A DNA stretch of 64,000 nt from Pontibacter pudoricolor (GTDB lineage: Bacteria; Bacteroidota; Bacteroidia; Cytophagales; Hymenobacteraceae): positions 310,001-374,000 of the forward strand of contig NZ_CP048106.1 in the NCBI RefSeq assembly GCF_010092985.1. The letters are read 5' to 3'. Position 1 is the stretch's first letter; every line of letters starts with the position of its first letter. This document shows, in pieces, positions 16,915-25,531 of this stretch. The translations under genes and the position numbers were made by a program. The notes under the pieces were generated by a model. That model ran no database searches. It was not told the origin of the DNA and worked only from the letters and a program-made list of their open reading frames with translations.

Positions 16915-18603
16915 GTGGAAGTTCTACAGAAAAGAATTGAGGAGGTTATTACGTTCATTGCTGAAATAGCAAATGGAAACTTTGATTACCGGATGGAGGT
17001 CTCTGAAAACGGCGACGAGTTGGATGCCGTTATTTTGGGAATAAGCATGCTAGGGCAGGAACTTAAAAATTCTACTGTTTCCAGGGATTTTATGCAGAGT
17101 ATTTACCAGGGTGTGGTAGATATGCTGCTTGTGCTAAATACAGACTATACCATCCGGAATGTAAACGATGCTTTTGAGGAGTTAACCGGCTACACGCAAG
17201 ATGACCTGGTGGGCAGGCATTTTACGGAGATTTTCAGTGACAATGAGAACCTGCGCCTGCTGGAGGCTTTATTTAAGCTCGAAAATGAAGGCAAATGCCT
17301 GAATACGGAATTCCTGTTGTTAACGGCAAACCAGACTACCATCCCGGCATCCTGTTCATTTTCTTTTCTTAAAAATAACCTGAAAGAAACAGACGGCATT
17401 CTGATTATAGCGAAAGATATTACCGAACTGAAAAATAAGGAGCGGGAACTGCATATAGCGAAAGAAAATGCTGAAGCTGCCAACGAAGCTAAAAGTAATT
17501 TTCTCTCCAGTATGAGCCATGAAATCCGGACGCCGCTGAATGGTATAGTAGGTTTTACCAACTTGTTGGTCAATACTGATCTGGATAATACGCAGGCACA
17601 CTATGTAAAGCTGATTCAGAGTTCGGGATCTACACTTACCAAACTCCTGAACGATATACTGGATCTGCATCGCATTGAACAGGATAAGATAGCGATTGAG
17701 ACTATTCCGTTTGATCTGAAAGCGACCATGGCTTCTCACCTGGAACCTTACAAGTATATTGCCGAAGCAAAGAAAGTCAGCTTTAACTATAGTTTCGATG
17801 ATGCAATTCCCCAGGTAGTTATCGGCGACCCGACCCGTATAAACCAGGTACTTATTAACCTGGTGAGCAATGCTATAAAGTTTACTGAAAAAGGAAGTAT
17901 TGATGTACACTGTTCGCTGGAAAATTTAAACGAGCAGGCTGCTGAGGCTACACTCTATTTTACAGTAACTGATTCGGGAATAGGTATACCGGCAGAAAAG
18001 CAGGAAATTATCTTCGAGTCGTTTACACAGTCTGACCAGTCTACAACGCGTAAGTATGGCGGCTTTGGGCTTGGGCTGGCAATCAGTAAAAAACTTGTAA
18101 AGCTGATGCAAGGCGAAATGGGCATAATAAGTGGTAAGGAAGGGCAGAAAGGTACTTCTTTCTGGTTTAAGATCAGTCTGAAGTACGACACAAAACCAGC
18201 CATTAACCCTGCCGAAGACGAGGCCGATGCACTTTTCTGTTTGCCAAACGAGCCGAAGATACTGGTAGTTGATGATAACCCCATGAATGTGCTGCTGATG
18301 CAGGATGTATTGGAGCAGATGGGAGCAGCAGTAACCAGCGCAAAAAGCGGCGAAGAGGCTTTACAGCTTGCCACTAAACAACCCTTTGAACTGATCTTTA
18401 TGGATATCCAGATGCCGGGAATGGATGGCCTGCAAGCGACAAAGCAACTCCGTAGGCAGAACTATAGCCAACCTATAGTTGCTTTCTCGGCCAATGCCTA
18501 TAAAGATGATATTACCCAAAGTATGAACGCCGGTATGAATGACCATTTATGCAAACCGTTTACCACAAAAGAGTTGGTAAATATGCTGCGCAAGTGGTTG
18601 TAA
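16915..18603 (+). CDS. Cytoplasmic PAS hybrid histidine kinase
   Basis: A 562-residue phosphorelay protein. Domains in order: a HAMP-like helix (about 1-55), a PAS domain (60-180, DMLLVLN...FEELTGYT), HisKA with phosphorylated His202 in SHEIRTPLNG, an HATPase domain (NQVLINLVSNAIKF, DSGIGIP, GFGLGLAIS), and a C-terminal receiver with DD and phosphoacceptor Asp497 (FMDIQMPGMDG). No transmembrane segment is present, so it senses a cytosolic cue. The start is GTG, 36 bases after the AONS-GNAT gene, implying one operon. No DNA-binding regulator is adjacent. Confidence 0.92.
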   Translation: MEVLQKRIEEVITFIAEIANGNFDYRMEVSENGDELDAVILGISMLGQELKNSTVSRDFMQSIYQGVVDMLLVLNTDYTIRNVNDAFEELTGYTQDDLVGRHFTEIFSDNENLRLLEALFKLENEGKCLNTEFLLLTANQTTIPASCSFSFLKNNLKETDGILIIAKDITELKNKERELHIAKENAEAANEAKSNFLSSMSHEIRTPLNGIVGFTNLLVNTDLDNTQAHYVKLIQSSGSTLTKLLNDILDLHRIEQDKIAIETIPFDLKATMASHLEPYKYIAEAKKVSFNYSFDDAIPQVVIGDPTRINQVLINLVSNAIKFTEKGSIDVHCSLENLNEQAAEATLYFTVTDSGIGIPAEKQEIIFESFTQSDQSTTRKYGGFGLGLAISKKLVKLMQGEMGIISGKEGQKGTSFWFKISLKYDTKPAINPAEDEADALFCLPNEPKILVVDDNPMNVLLMQDVLEQMGAAVTSAKSGEEALQLATKQPFELIFMDIQMPGMDGLQATKQLRRQNYSQPIVAFSANAYKDDITQSMNAGMNDHLCKPFTTKELVNMLRKWL

Positions 18604-18632
18604 GCTATAGGTATCTGTTTGCAATAAAATAC

Positions 18633-18664
18633 AAAAGCCCTTCCTGAAACAGGAAGGGCTTTTT
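18633..18664. terminator. Bidirectional terminator
   Basis: The arms AAAAGCCCTTCCT and AGGAAGGGCTTTT pair perfectly around a 5-base loop. It separates the kinase gene from the convergent TonB-dependent receptor gene. Confidence 0.85.
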
Positions 18665-18687
18665 CTATCAATAAACAGGTAGTAATT

Positions 18688-21207
18688 TTATTGCATTCCG
18701 TTACCGTCGCCTTGCTTGGCATCATCGTTGCGGATTGATTTTTTACGTTTAGGCGGACGCTGCTGGTCCATTTTGCCAAAGCTATAGTTAAAGGTCACTT
18801 TGGCGCCACGGTTATAGTTGTTGATACGGATGTGCTGCTCGTAATTTAAAGCGTTCACGTCAATCTCCATTTTCATGCTCTTACGGAATGGGTTGTCCAA
18901 GCCAAGGGCCAGGCCACCTTTACCACCAAACATCTCCTTTTTGAAAGCTAAACTATGGTAAGAGAACGATGCGGAATTACCCTGCAACTGAAGTCTCTTT
19001 GAGTTAAACCCGCCGTTAAACTGAGCGCTAAAGCCTTTCCCAAAGTTGTAAGATGAGTTTGCATTGATGTTGTACATCCAGCCACTGTTGGAGTAATCTC
19101 TGCTCTCCAGGCTTACAAAGTAGATATTAGAGCTACCCCCAATTGTCCAGGCAGTCACCGGCTTAACCGAACCAAACAAGCTCATGCCGTAGGTTTTGTT
19201 CTGAGCAACGTTAGCAAAAGTCAGGATAGTTGTGTTTGTTGCTTTATCATAATCCGGCAATGTTTCAATGGCGTTATCTGTCTGGCGCATGTATAAGCTG
19301 GTACTGATAGATGCTGTTTTAAAGTAAGTGCTATAGCCCAGTTCAAACAGGTTGGTGAGTTCTGGATCTAGTTTTGGATTACCTTTTACAACCGTGCCCG
19401 GTGCCTGGTCCTGCTTAAATGGGTTCAGGTAAAACAACGACGGACGCTGGATACGCTGCGTATAGTTTGCTTTTAAAGTATGCTTCTCTTTAATAGTATA
19501 AGAAAGCGCTACACTTGGGATCAGGTTATGGTAATCGTCTTTATAGCCATCCCTTTCTTCCGGATCGCTGTTCTCTGTTCTTAAGTAGTCGCCAGTGATA
19601 TCGGTTTGCTCAAAACGGGCGCCAAGTTTTACGTTCATCTTTTTCTGAATAGCAAATCCGTAAGTTAAGTAAGAGGCGTACACATTCTGGCCGTAGTCGA
19701 ATGCCATTTCTTCTTCGTTTCTCGAAACACCAACTGTATCAGCGATGGAAAGACCATAGCTGGTCACATCCCTGAAAATTGATTTGACACCAATCTCCAA
19801 CATGTGCTTATTCTCGAACGGATGCACGTAGTCGGCCTGTAAAGTCAGTTCCTTGTTACCGCCATCGTTGTTATTACGCTGCAGGTAAAAAGGAGCTTCG
19901 CTGAAACGGAAACGGTCCTGGTCGTTACGGGTATCTGCATCTGTTACCGAGTACTGCGACAGGATGGAAAGCTCCTGCTGTGGTTTTGCAAAAGTATGCA
20001 CAAAATCCAGGTTATAGTCAGTTCCTAATCGTTCGTTTCGGTTTCTGATGTCAGTAGAAAAGGTCTCTGTTTCTTCTTCAATGCCGCCTTCAGTTACTTT
20101 TTGCTCCTGGTCGTTATTCATTTTAAAGTTGCCACCGTTGCTTCGCACACTTCCCGATAGGGTATTCTTTGGCGTAAAGTCATAATCGAACCCTAACTGC
20201 CCGTTCATAAACATCCCGTTAATAGAGGTGTTGCCATACTGGCTTCTGATCATACGGTTTACAGAGGGTTCGCTGCTTCTTGGCGAAATGGTAATATTAC
20301 TCATGTCACCTTTGTTGTAAAACGTATGAGCACCCAGATTCGCAGTTATTCCTAGTTTGCCACGGCGCACGTTCAGGCTGGCATTGCCATTGCTGGCTCG
20401 CGTACCAGCTGTTAGCGCCACCGAACCAGTTACACCCTGCAGGCCACCATCTTTTTTGGTGATGATGTTGATGATACCTGCTGTACCTTCGGCATCGTAC
20501 TTGGCAGATGGGCTTGTAATTACTTCTACCGATTTGATCTGGTCGGCAGGTATCTGCTTCAGGGCGTCGGCAATGCTACCAGCCATAATAGCGGAAGGCT
20601 TGTTATTGATAAGTACACGCACGTTAGAGCTACCACGCAGTTGCACGTTGCCATCTGTATCCAACGACAGCGAAGGTACTTTTTGCAAAACATCGGCTGC
20701 GTTGCCACCGGCGTTTGTAATGTCTTTTTCTGCGTTGTAAACGGTGCGGTCAATCTTTTCTTCAACCAGTGGTTTTTCGCCGGTAATCACAACTTCATTC
20801 AGCCTTTTCGCATCCGAAGCCAGGGTAATGCTACCCATATCCAGGTCCTGGTTATCAGAAGTAATGCTAAACTCGTTCAGGGTTTTCTGCTGATATCCTA
20901 TAAACGACACAAGCAGTTTGTATTTGCCAACACCCACTTTGCTTATCGTAAAACGGCCTTTTTCATCGGCCATGGTTCCGTCTATCGGTTTGCCGGTGCT
21001 TACACTTACCAGGGCAACGGTGGCAAATTCCACCGGGTTTTTAGAATCGGCATCAACCACTACACCACTAATTTTAGCGTTGCCTTTTGGCGCTGTAGTG
21101 CCCGGTATAGCTGCTGCCTGCTGCTGTGCCGGACGAGCCTGCTGACCTTGTGCAAACACAGGAACCGTGCTTAAGCCAAGGAGTAAAAGGAGTACATTCT
21201 TATTCAT
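18688..21207 (-). CDS. TonB-dependent receptor family outer-membrane protein
   Basis: 839 residues: a signal peptide (ending PVFAQG), a carboxypeptidase-regulatory-like domain (about 43-130), a plug domain (about 140-250, with NAADVLQKVPSLSLD and the AEGTAGIINIITKK segment), then a large beta-barrel. It belongs to the outer-membrane beta-barrel family often annotated next to TonB receptors. A C-terminal hydrophilic basic tail (QQRPPKRKKS...) follows the barrel, which is unusual because such barrels normally end on an aromatic residue. The ligand is unknown. No SusD partner lies beside it, so it is not a classical glycan-uptake pair. Confidence 0.88.
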   Translation of the reverse strand: MNKNVLLLLLGLSTVPVFAQGQQARPAQQQAAAIPGTTAPKGNAKISGVVVDADSKNPVEFATVALVSVSTGKPIDGTMADEKGRFTISKVGVGKYKLLVSFIGYQQKTLNEFSITSDNQDLDMGSITLASDAKRLNEVVITGEKPLVEEKIDRTVYNAEKDITNAGGNAADVLQKVPSLSLDTDGNVQLRGSSNVRVLINNKPSAIMAGSIADALKQIPADQIKSVEVITSPSAKYDAEGTAGIINIITKKDGGLQGVTGSVALTAGTRASNGNASLNVRRGKLGITANLGAHTFYNKGDMSNITISPRSSEPSVNRMIRSQYGNTSINGMFMNGQLGFDYDFTPKNTLSGSVRSNGGNFKMNNDQEQKVTEGGIEEETETFSTDIRNRNERLGTDYNLDFVHTFAKPQQELSILSQYSVTDADTRNDQDRFRFSEAPFYLQRNNNDGGNKELTLQADYVHPFENKHMLEIGVKSIFRDVTSYGLSIADTVGVSRNEEEMAFDYGQNVYASYLTYGFAIQKKMNVKLGARFEQTDITGDYLRTENSDPEERDGYKDDYHNLIPSVALSYTIKEKHTLKANYTQRIQRPSLFYLNPFKQDQAPGTVVKGNPKLDPELTNLFELGYSTYFKTASISTSLYMRQTDNAIETLPDYDKATNTTILTFANVAQNKTYGMSLFGSVKPVTAWTIGGSSNIYFVSLESRDYSNSGWMYNINANSSYNFGKGFSAQFNGGFNSKRLQLQGNSASFSYHSLAFKKEMFGGKGGLALGLDNPFRKSMKMEIDVNALNYEQHIRINNYNRGAKVTFNYSFGKMDQQRPPKRKKSIRNDDAKQGDGNGMQ

Positions 21208-21450
21208 AGTTTTTTATCGGAAAGGTTCTTAAAATCCATCCACCGCGAGTTATTCCAAACTTCACATTACAAAGTAAGCCTGCTTTTCTGAACTGCTAAA
21301 ACAGATTATACCAATGCACTTCATTTCCATATAAAGAGCCATAAGAACCCGATGAGTTTTTTGTCGGAACGAATTACAAATTGGTCGGCAAATGCGGGGA
21401 GCTATAGTTGTATTTTTATAAATGCTGAGAACTATATTGGGCAGGAATAT

Positions 21451-21481
21451 TTTGAGCAGAAGGGCAGAGTTTATACTTTCG
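21451..21481 (+). promoter_or_regulatory. Bacteroidota-type promoter of osmC-like gene
   Basis: TTTG at 21451-21454, exactly 19 bases, then TACTTTCG at 21474-21481. This is one of the best promoter matches in the window, about 15 bases before the ATG at 21496. It rules out the longer upstream reading frame from 21352 as the true start. Confidence 0.7.
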
Positions 21482-21495
21482 TGAAAAGAAGAATA

Positions 21496-21909
21496 ATGGA
21501 AGTTAACTTAACAAGAATAGACCAGGATTATCATTTTGCAGCAACCGGCAATTCGGGCGTAGCAGTGCACATGGATGCCAACCCCGAAATTGGTGGCCAC
21601 AACATGGGTGCCCGCCCCATGGAAATGCTATTAATGGGACTTGGCGGCTGCAGCGCTATCGATGTGATCATGATCCTGAAAAAACAGCGTCAGGAAGCTA
21701 CCACCTTCGATATTAATGTAACTGCCGACCGCGAAAAAGTGGAGGAACATACCGAGTTTCGGAACATAAACGTGCACTTTAAACTAAGCGGCGACCTGAA
21801 CGAAGACAAAGTACGCAAAGCCATCGAGCTGTCGCTGGAGAAATACTGCTCTGTTGCCATGGTACTTTACAAGACATCGACTATAACCTATAGTTTAGAG
21901 CTGCTATAG
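21496..21909 (+). CDS. OsmC family protein
   Basis: A 137-residue OsmC/Ohr-fold protein. OsmC-type enzymes reduce organic hydroperoxides with two cysteines; here both are present, in LGGCSAIDV and LEKYCSVAMV. The PEIGGHNMGARPMEML block is typical of the YhfA-like subgroup, whose natural substrate is not established. I chose the ATG at 21496 because a good promoter ends 14 bases before it. The stop codon itself lies in a CTATAGTT octamer. The stop is one base from that of the convergent gene. Confidence 0.9.
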   Translation: MEVNLTRIDQDYHFAATGNSGVAVHMDANPEIGGHNMGARPMEMLLMGLGGCSAIDVIMILKKQRQEATTFDINVTADREKVEEHTEFRNINVHFKLSGDLNEDKVRKAIELSLEKYCSVAMVLYKTSTITYSLELL

Positions 21910-21910
21910 T

Positions 21911-22639
21911 TTAAGCACTGAGCCTGGCCACATACTTTACCAGCGTACGTTTGGCAATAGGCAGCAGGCTTTGTTCCAGTGGTACCGGCACTTTGGATAT
22001 AACAGCAAAGGTAGCGGGGTTAGGCAAGTCTTTCCGCTCTTTTATTAGCTGTACTTTCAGGTTTTCGTGGGTCAGACTAAGGCCGCGGCGCACGGTTTGT
22101 ACATGCTCTGTATTGATGCCCCGGTATTGCTCGTAGGTGTTTTTAAAGACTGTGATGCGGTACAGGTATACCTGCGTTTCTTTGCCCGGAAAAGCATCCA
22201 GGAAAAGGTAGCCCTCGTTGTGATAAATTGGCGTGATACCAACCGGGGTTATTTCCAGATGGCTTTCTACAAACTCGTAAAGCTCTTTGCCTTCTTCCAG
22301 GGTTTCGCTGAAAAGGGGAGAAGCGTATTGAATGATCTCTTCGATCTGCGCCATGGTCTCGTCGTCTTCCACAATTTTCTGGTAAACAAGCTCCAGTTTC
22401 TCAAAATCGGCACGGCTGATGCGCTGCGGAAACTGTTCATATACCAGCTGCTTGTGCTCTTTTATCTGCACCAGGTTGCGGTAATGCATGATCAGGTCTG
22501 AGAAAACAGGGTAAAGGCGGTGTTGCCCGAACTCGGATTTTACAGCTTGCAGGTAGGCCAGCAGTATGTATTTTTTGTACTCAAAATCCAGTAAGCCTTC
22601 GGTAAGCCAGTTGATGGGTAGGGTGTTCATTGCCTTCAA
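21911..22639 (-). CDS. Conserved hypothetical protein
   Basis: A 242-residue soluble protein, rich in charged helices in its first 120 residues, with a beta-type second half (GYLFLDAFPGKETQVYLYRI). No signal peptide or membrane segment. I do not recognise a named domain; it looks like a family confined to Bacteroidota. It ends one base from the convergent OsmC gene with no room for a terminator. Confidence 0.75.
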   Translation of the reverse strand: MKAMNTLPINWLTEGLLDFEYKKYILLAYLQAVKSEFGQHRLYPVFSDLIMHYRNLVQIKEHKQLVYEQFPQRISRADFEKLELVYQKIVEDDETMAQIEEIIQYASPLFSETLEEGKELYEFVESHLEITPVGITPIYHNEGYLFLDAFPGKETQVYLYRITVFKNTYEQYRGINTEHVQTVRRGLSLTHENLKVQLIKERKDLPNPATFAVISKVPVPLEQSLLPIAKRTLVKYVARLSA

Positions 22640-22882
22640 CTTTAATGGTTTAATCTTGCTGTATTTAACGTAGCATACAGAAAGTAAGGTTATAGTTCAG
22701 GTCAATTTTATGTTCTACAACTATAGTTATGGTCAGCGGTTTGGCACTAAAACTATAGTTGCTCTGCACCTGTTAGATTAACTAAACCACAGCCTTTACG
22801 TTAGTTATGCATAGCCAAAAGGCATAGAATGCCGGAATGACTGCATTTGTACCTTATTTGACAAACTTAACTAATAGCAAAC

Positions 22883-23194
22883 ATGAATAATAACCACACA
22901 GAGAATTTTGAAGGCATAAAACTGGACATACAAGCTGTTGGCGTTGAATTATCAGATGTGATACATGAGAACATCCGTGAGAAGATCTCAAAACTGAAGC
23001 GCCATGGCAGCAAAATAGATTCGGTTGATGTTTATTTTAAGGAAGAAGCAAACCATGCCACCAATACAAAAAGTGTTAGAATGCGTGTGGGTGTGCCTGG
23101 TAACGATGTTTTTGCCCAGGATGAAGGCGACAACTGGTACCAGTTGCTGGATAACGTAGAAGAAAAACTGAAGCGCCAGTTAGGTAAAAAATAA
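22883..23194 (+). CDS. hpf: HPF/RaiA-type ribosome-associated factor
   Basis: A 103-residue short-type hibernation-promoting factor. It has the beta-alpha-beta-beta-beta-alpha pattern (IKLDIQAVGVELSDVIHENI, then VDVYFKEE), and ends with the helix NWYQLLDNVEEKLKRQLGK. It would bind the 30S decoding region and block translation in stationary phase. The first ten residues (MNNNHTENFE) are an extension. It is monocistronic with a terminator after it. Confidence 0.9.
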   Translation: MNNNHTENFEGIKLDIQAVGVELSDVIHENIREKISKLKRHGSKIDSVDVYFKEEANHATNTKSVRMRVGVPGNDVFAQDEGDNWYQLLDNVEEKLKRQLGKK

Positions 23195-23230
23195 GGAAAG
23201 ATCTTTAGTTGCGCACTTCAGTAACTATAA

Positions 23231-23271
23231 AAAAAAAGCCTTCCCGCTACTATAGCAGGAAGGCTTTTTTT
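23231..23271. terminator. Bidirectional terminator after hpf
   Basis: The arms AAAAAAAGCCTTCC and GGAAGGCTTTTTTT pair perfectly around a 13-base loop. It serves hpf and the convergent nuclease gene. Confidence 0.85.
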
Positions 23272-23287
23272 GTGATGCAAACTATAG

Positions 23288-24082
23288 TTACCCGAAGATC
23301 TCGTTCAGCAGGCCGGCCAGGTGAATGCCACCTTTCAGCAATTGCTGGTTCAGGGTTTCTACGTTGTCGTAGTTGTAGCGGTAGCTCAGTTTTTGTTCCG
23401 GCTGCACTTCGCTGTAAATTTTGTTGCTTATCAGGTAAGATTCGTACAACCACTCGCTAACCGGCTGTTTCATCCACGCTTTGCGCTGGGCTTTGGTGGT
23501 GTGGTTCAGGTGTGTGCTGTACTCGGTATAGCTCAGGTCCTGCGACTCGATCAGGTCGCTGTCCCAGAGGCGGTGCAGGTTGGTTGGCTCTCCGAACCAG
23601 AACAGTTTTACACGGTTTCCGCCCAGGTCATCGGGGCGGCCGGTGTGCATGGGCTGGTGTATATCACCCACCATGTGGATCACCAGGCGCAGGTACATCT
23701 GAGCTTTGTCTTTTGGCAGGTCCTTTTTCTTCAGTTCAGCTACCAGCATGTTCAGTTTGGTGTGTATGTTGGTAGTGGTATCGGCCATCAGGGTAGCGGT
23801 AAACTCGTCCTTGCTCATGCCCGATTTAAAGTTTACATAGTGCCAGGTGTCCAGGTACTTGTAGCTTGGCTCCGATTTTACGAAGTCTGCCCAGTTGCTG
23901 GCCATGGCTACCGACTCCGTGCCCAGAATTTTCTTTACTTGTTTTTTAGCCTTGCAGCTCAGGTTGCGTTCTGCAATTTCGCCTACCACGCGGTGCCCCA
24001 GCATGCCCCAGGCCATCGACTGAAGCGGCAGATACAGGAACAAACCCACTAAAAGTAATTTTTTAAGCGCGTTAAAGATCAT
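23288..24082 (-). CDS. S1/P1 nuclease
   Basis: A secreted zinc-dependent nuclease that cuts single-stranded DNA/RNA and removes 3'-phosphates. The signal peptide is followed by mature N-terminal Trp25 (MA|WGMLGH), whose amino group is a zinc ligand in this family. His30, the DTWHYVNF region and HMVGDIHQPMHTG (His and Asp ligands), then GGNRV and NLHRLWDSDL, complete the trinuclear site. The 264-residue length is usual. It probably acts in the periplasm or outside the cell in nutrient scavenging. Confidence 0.95.
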   Translation of the reverse strand: MIFNALKKLLLVGLFLYLPLQSMAWGMLGHRVVGEIAERNLSCKAKKQVKKILGTESVAMASNWADFVKSEPSYKYLDTWHYVNFKSGMSKDEFTATLMADTTTNIHTKLNMLVAELKKKDLPKDKAQMYLRLVIHMVGDIHQPMHTGRPDDLGGNRVKLFWFGEPTNLHRLWDSDLIESQDLSYTEYSTHLNHTTKAQRKAWMKQPVSEWLYESYLISNKIYSEVQPEQKLSYRYNYDNVETLNQQLLKGGIHLAGLLNEIFG

Positions 24083-24151
24083 TGATGTAAGAAACTATAG
24101 GTTAGATGAATTCGGCAACAAAGGTCTTAAATTTCTGCAGAAACACGGTAC

Positions 24152-25531
24152 CTATAGTTGAGAATTGTTTAATGGCGCTGTCTGCGTTGTGGTGGCGTGG
24201 CTATAGTTGTTCTGGTTTTCGATGATGGTAACTATAGCTTCCGGTAATTCCTGCTTTTGCGCAACTGTTACATTTATTAACCTGAATTTGGCTTCCCCTT
24301 TCAGCATGCGGCTGCGCCAGTCCCATTGGTCTATGGTTCTGTGTTGCCCGTTATCCATCCACCAGGCGGTGTAAAGGGTATCTTTCCCTTTTTGTAGTTC
24401 CCCTATGTACACGCTATAGTTGCCGACCTGCCGCTGCTGCACATGCCTGAATTTATAGCCGCTTCCTTCCCAGCAGATTAAGGGGTGATGCTCGGTGGAG
24501 TAAAAAGCCTGCACCGGCTTCAGGTAAACCAACACGTTTTCGTTGCTGTACCTGGTAACGCCGTTCTCCAGCGTGTCAGCCTGAAATCCGTTTAGTTGTG
24601 GTATAGTTTGTTCCAGTGCTAATACCGGTTTTTCACTTTTAATCGTCAGCCCGGTTCCGGTCAGCATCAGAAGCATCAGGTAATTCAGTAGCAACGAGCC
24701 TCTTAAACTGATACCTGACCTTCGGGGTACATTCTGGGTTGTTTCAGACAGGTATTGTGCCAGCCATTTTGCCGTAAAATAAAAGGGCACGAGGGCATAG
24801 ACCAGTAAGCAAAGCAAGCCTAACACCTCGTGAAGCGGGTTTCCGGGCAAGATCTTAAACCAAACCAGCAGCAGAATGCGCAGTAAGTTGGCTACCAGGT
24901 TCAGAAGCAGCATAAAACCCAGCATCATCCCGATAAACCAGATTGGCAATATTTTCTGATAAGTCTTTTGCAAATGCGCCAGTATAAATACAGCCAGGAT
25001 CAGGGCCAGCGACAGCATTGACAATCCTGCACAAGCCGGGTCCACAGAAAATTCTTCTCCGTTTACCAGGATGATGTTACCAGCAGCTTCGGCCTGTTTC
25101 TCCATGGTGTTGAGCATGGCTACAGCCCAGGTAGTTAACTGCATCCGGAGTGGGAAACTGATAATTTTAGCGATGTACTTAAAGATAGGCGAGGCCACCA
25201 CAAGCAAAAGAACCGGGTAAATGGAAATCCTGCCAACTATAAGCTGAGTTCCACACCAGAGCGCCACCACCAAAGTAAAGAAGTATATGGTGCTGTTTTG
25301 CAGCGTAGCCGCCAGCATAGCAAGTGCTATAGTTGCAATTAACAAGATTGGTGAGAAGGACTTTTGCGACTGCACCTGTGCAACAAAAGGCACAAGAACT
25401 ATAGCCAGCAACCATTGGCTGTCCCAGAGCAGGTACCCGCCCAGGAAAAAGCCCCCAATCAACAGGTACAGACCCAAAACAATCGCAGGAATCAATAGTT
25501 GCTCCTTAGGCCTCAAAGCGGTTAACTTCAT
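24152..25531 (-). CDS. Exosortase N-type transpeptidase
   Basis: A multi-pass exosortase that processes a C-terminal PEP-type sorting signal. The catalytic Cys lies in DPACAGLSM, the Arg in NLLRILL, and the His in LHEVLGLL. A periplasmic EpsI-like C-terminal domain follows (about residues 300-459, with HHPLICWEGSGY). The start at 25531 overlaps the stop of the upstream VIT-domain gene by four bases (ATGA); an earlier in-frame methionine at 25597 would overlap that gene further. The pairing points to exosortase N rather than the related exosortase K. Confidence 0.8.
   Translation of the reverse strand: MKLTALRPKEQLLIPAIVLGLYLLIGGFFLGGYLLWDSQWLLAIVLVPFVAQVQSQKSFSPILLIATIALAMLAATLQNSTIYFFTLVVALWCGTQLIVGRISIYPVLLLVVASPIFKYIAKIISFPLRMQLTTWAVAMLNTMEKQAEAAGNIILVNGEEFSVDPACAGLSMLSLALILAVFILAHLQKTYQKILPIWFIGMMLGFMLLLNLVANLLRILLLVWFKILPGNPLHEVLGLLCLLVYALVPFYFTAKWLAQYLSETTQNVPRRSGISLRGSLLLNYLMLLMLTGTGLTIKSEKPVLALEQTIPQLNGFQADTLENGVTRYSNENVLVYLKPVQAFYSTEHHPLICWEGSGYKFRHVQQRQVGNYSVYIGELQKGKDTLYTAWWMDNGQHRTIDQWDWRSRMLKGEAKFRLINVTVAQKQELPEAIVTIIENQNNYSHATTTQTAPLNNSQL

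Noticed and set aside
21352-21495. 48-codon upstream extension of the OsmC gene
   Set aside because: It contains a good promoter (21451-21481), so transcription starts after it.
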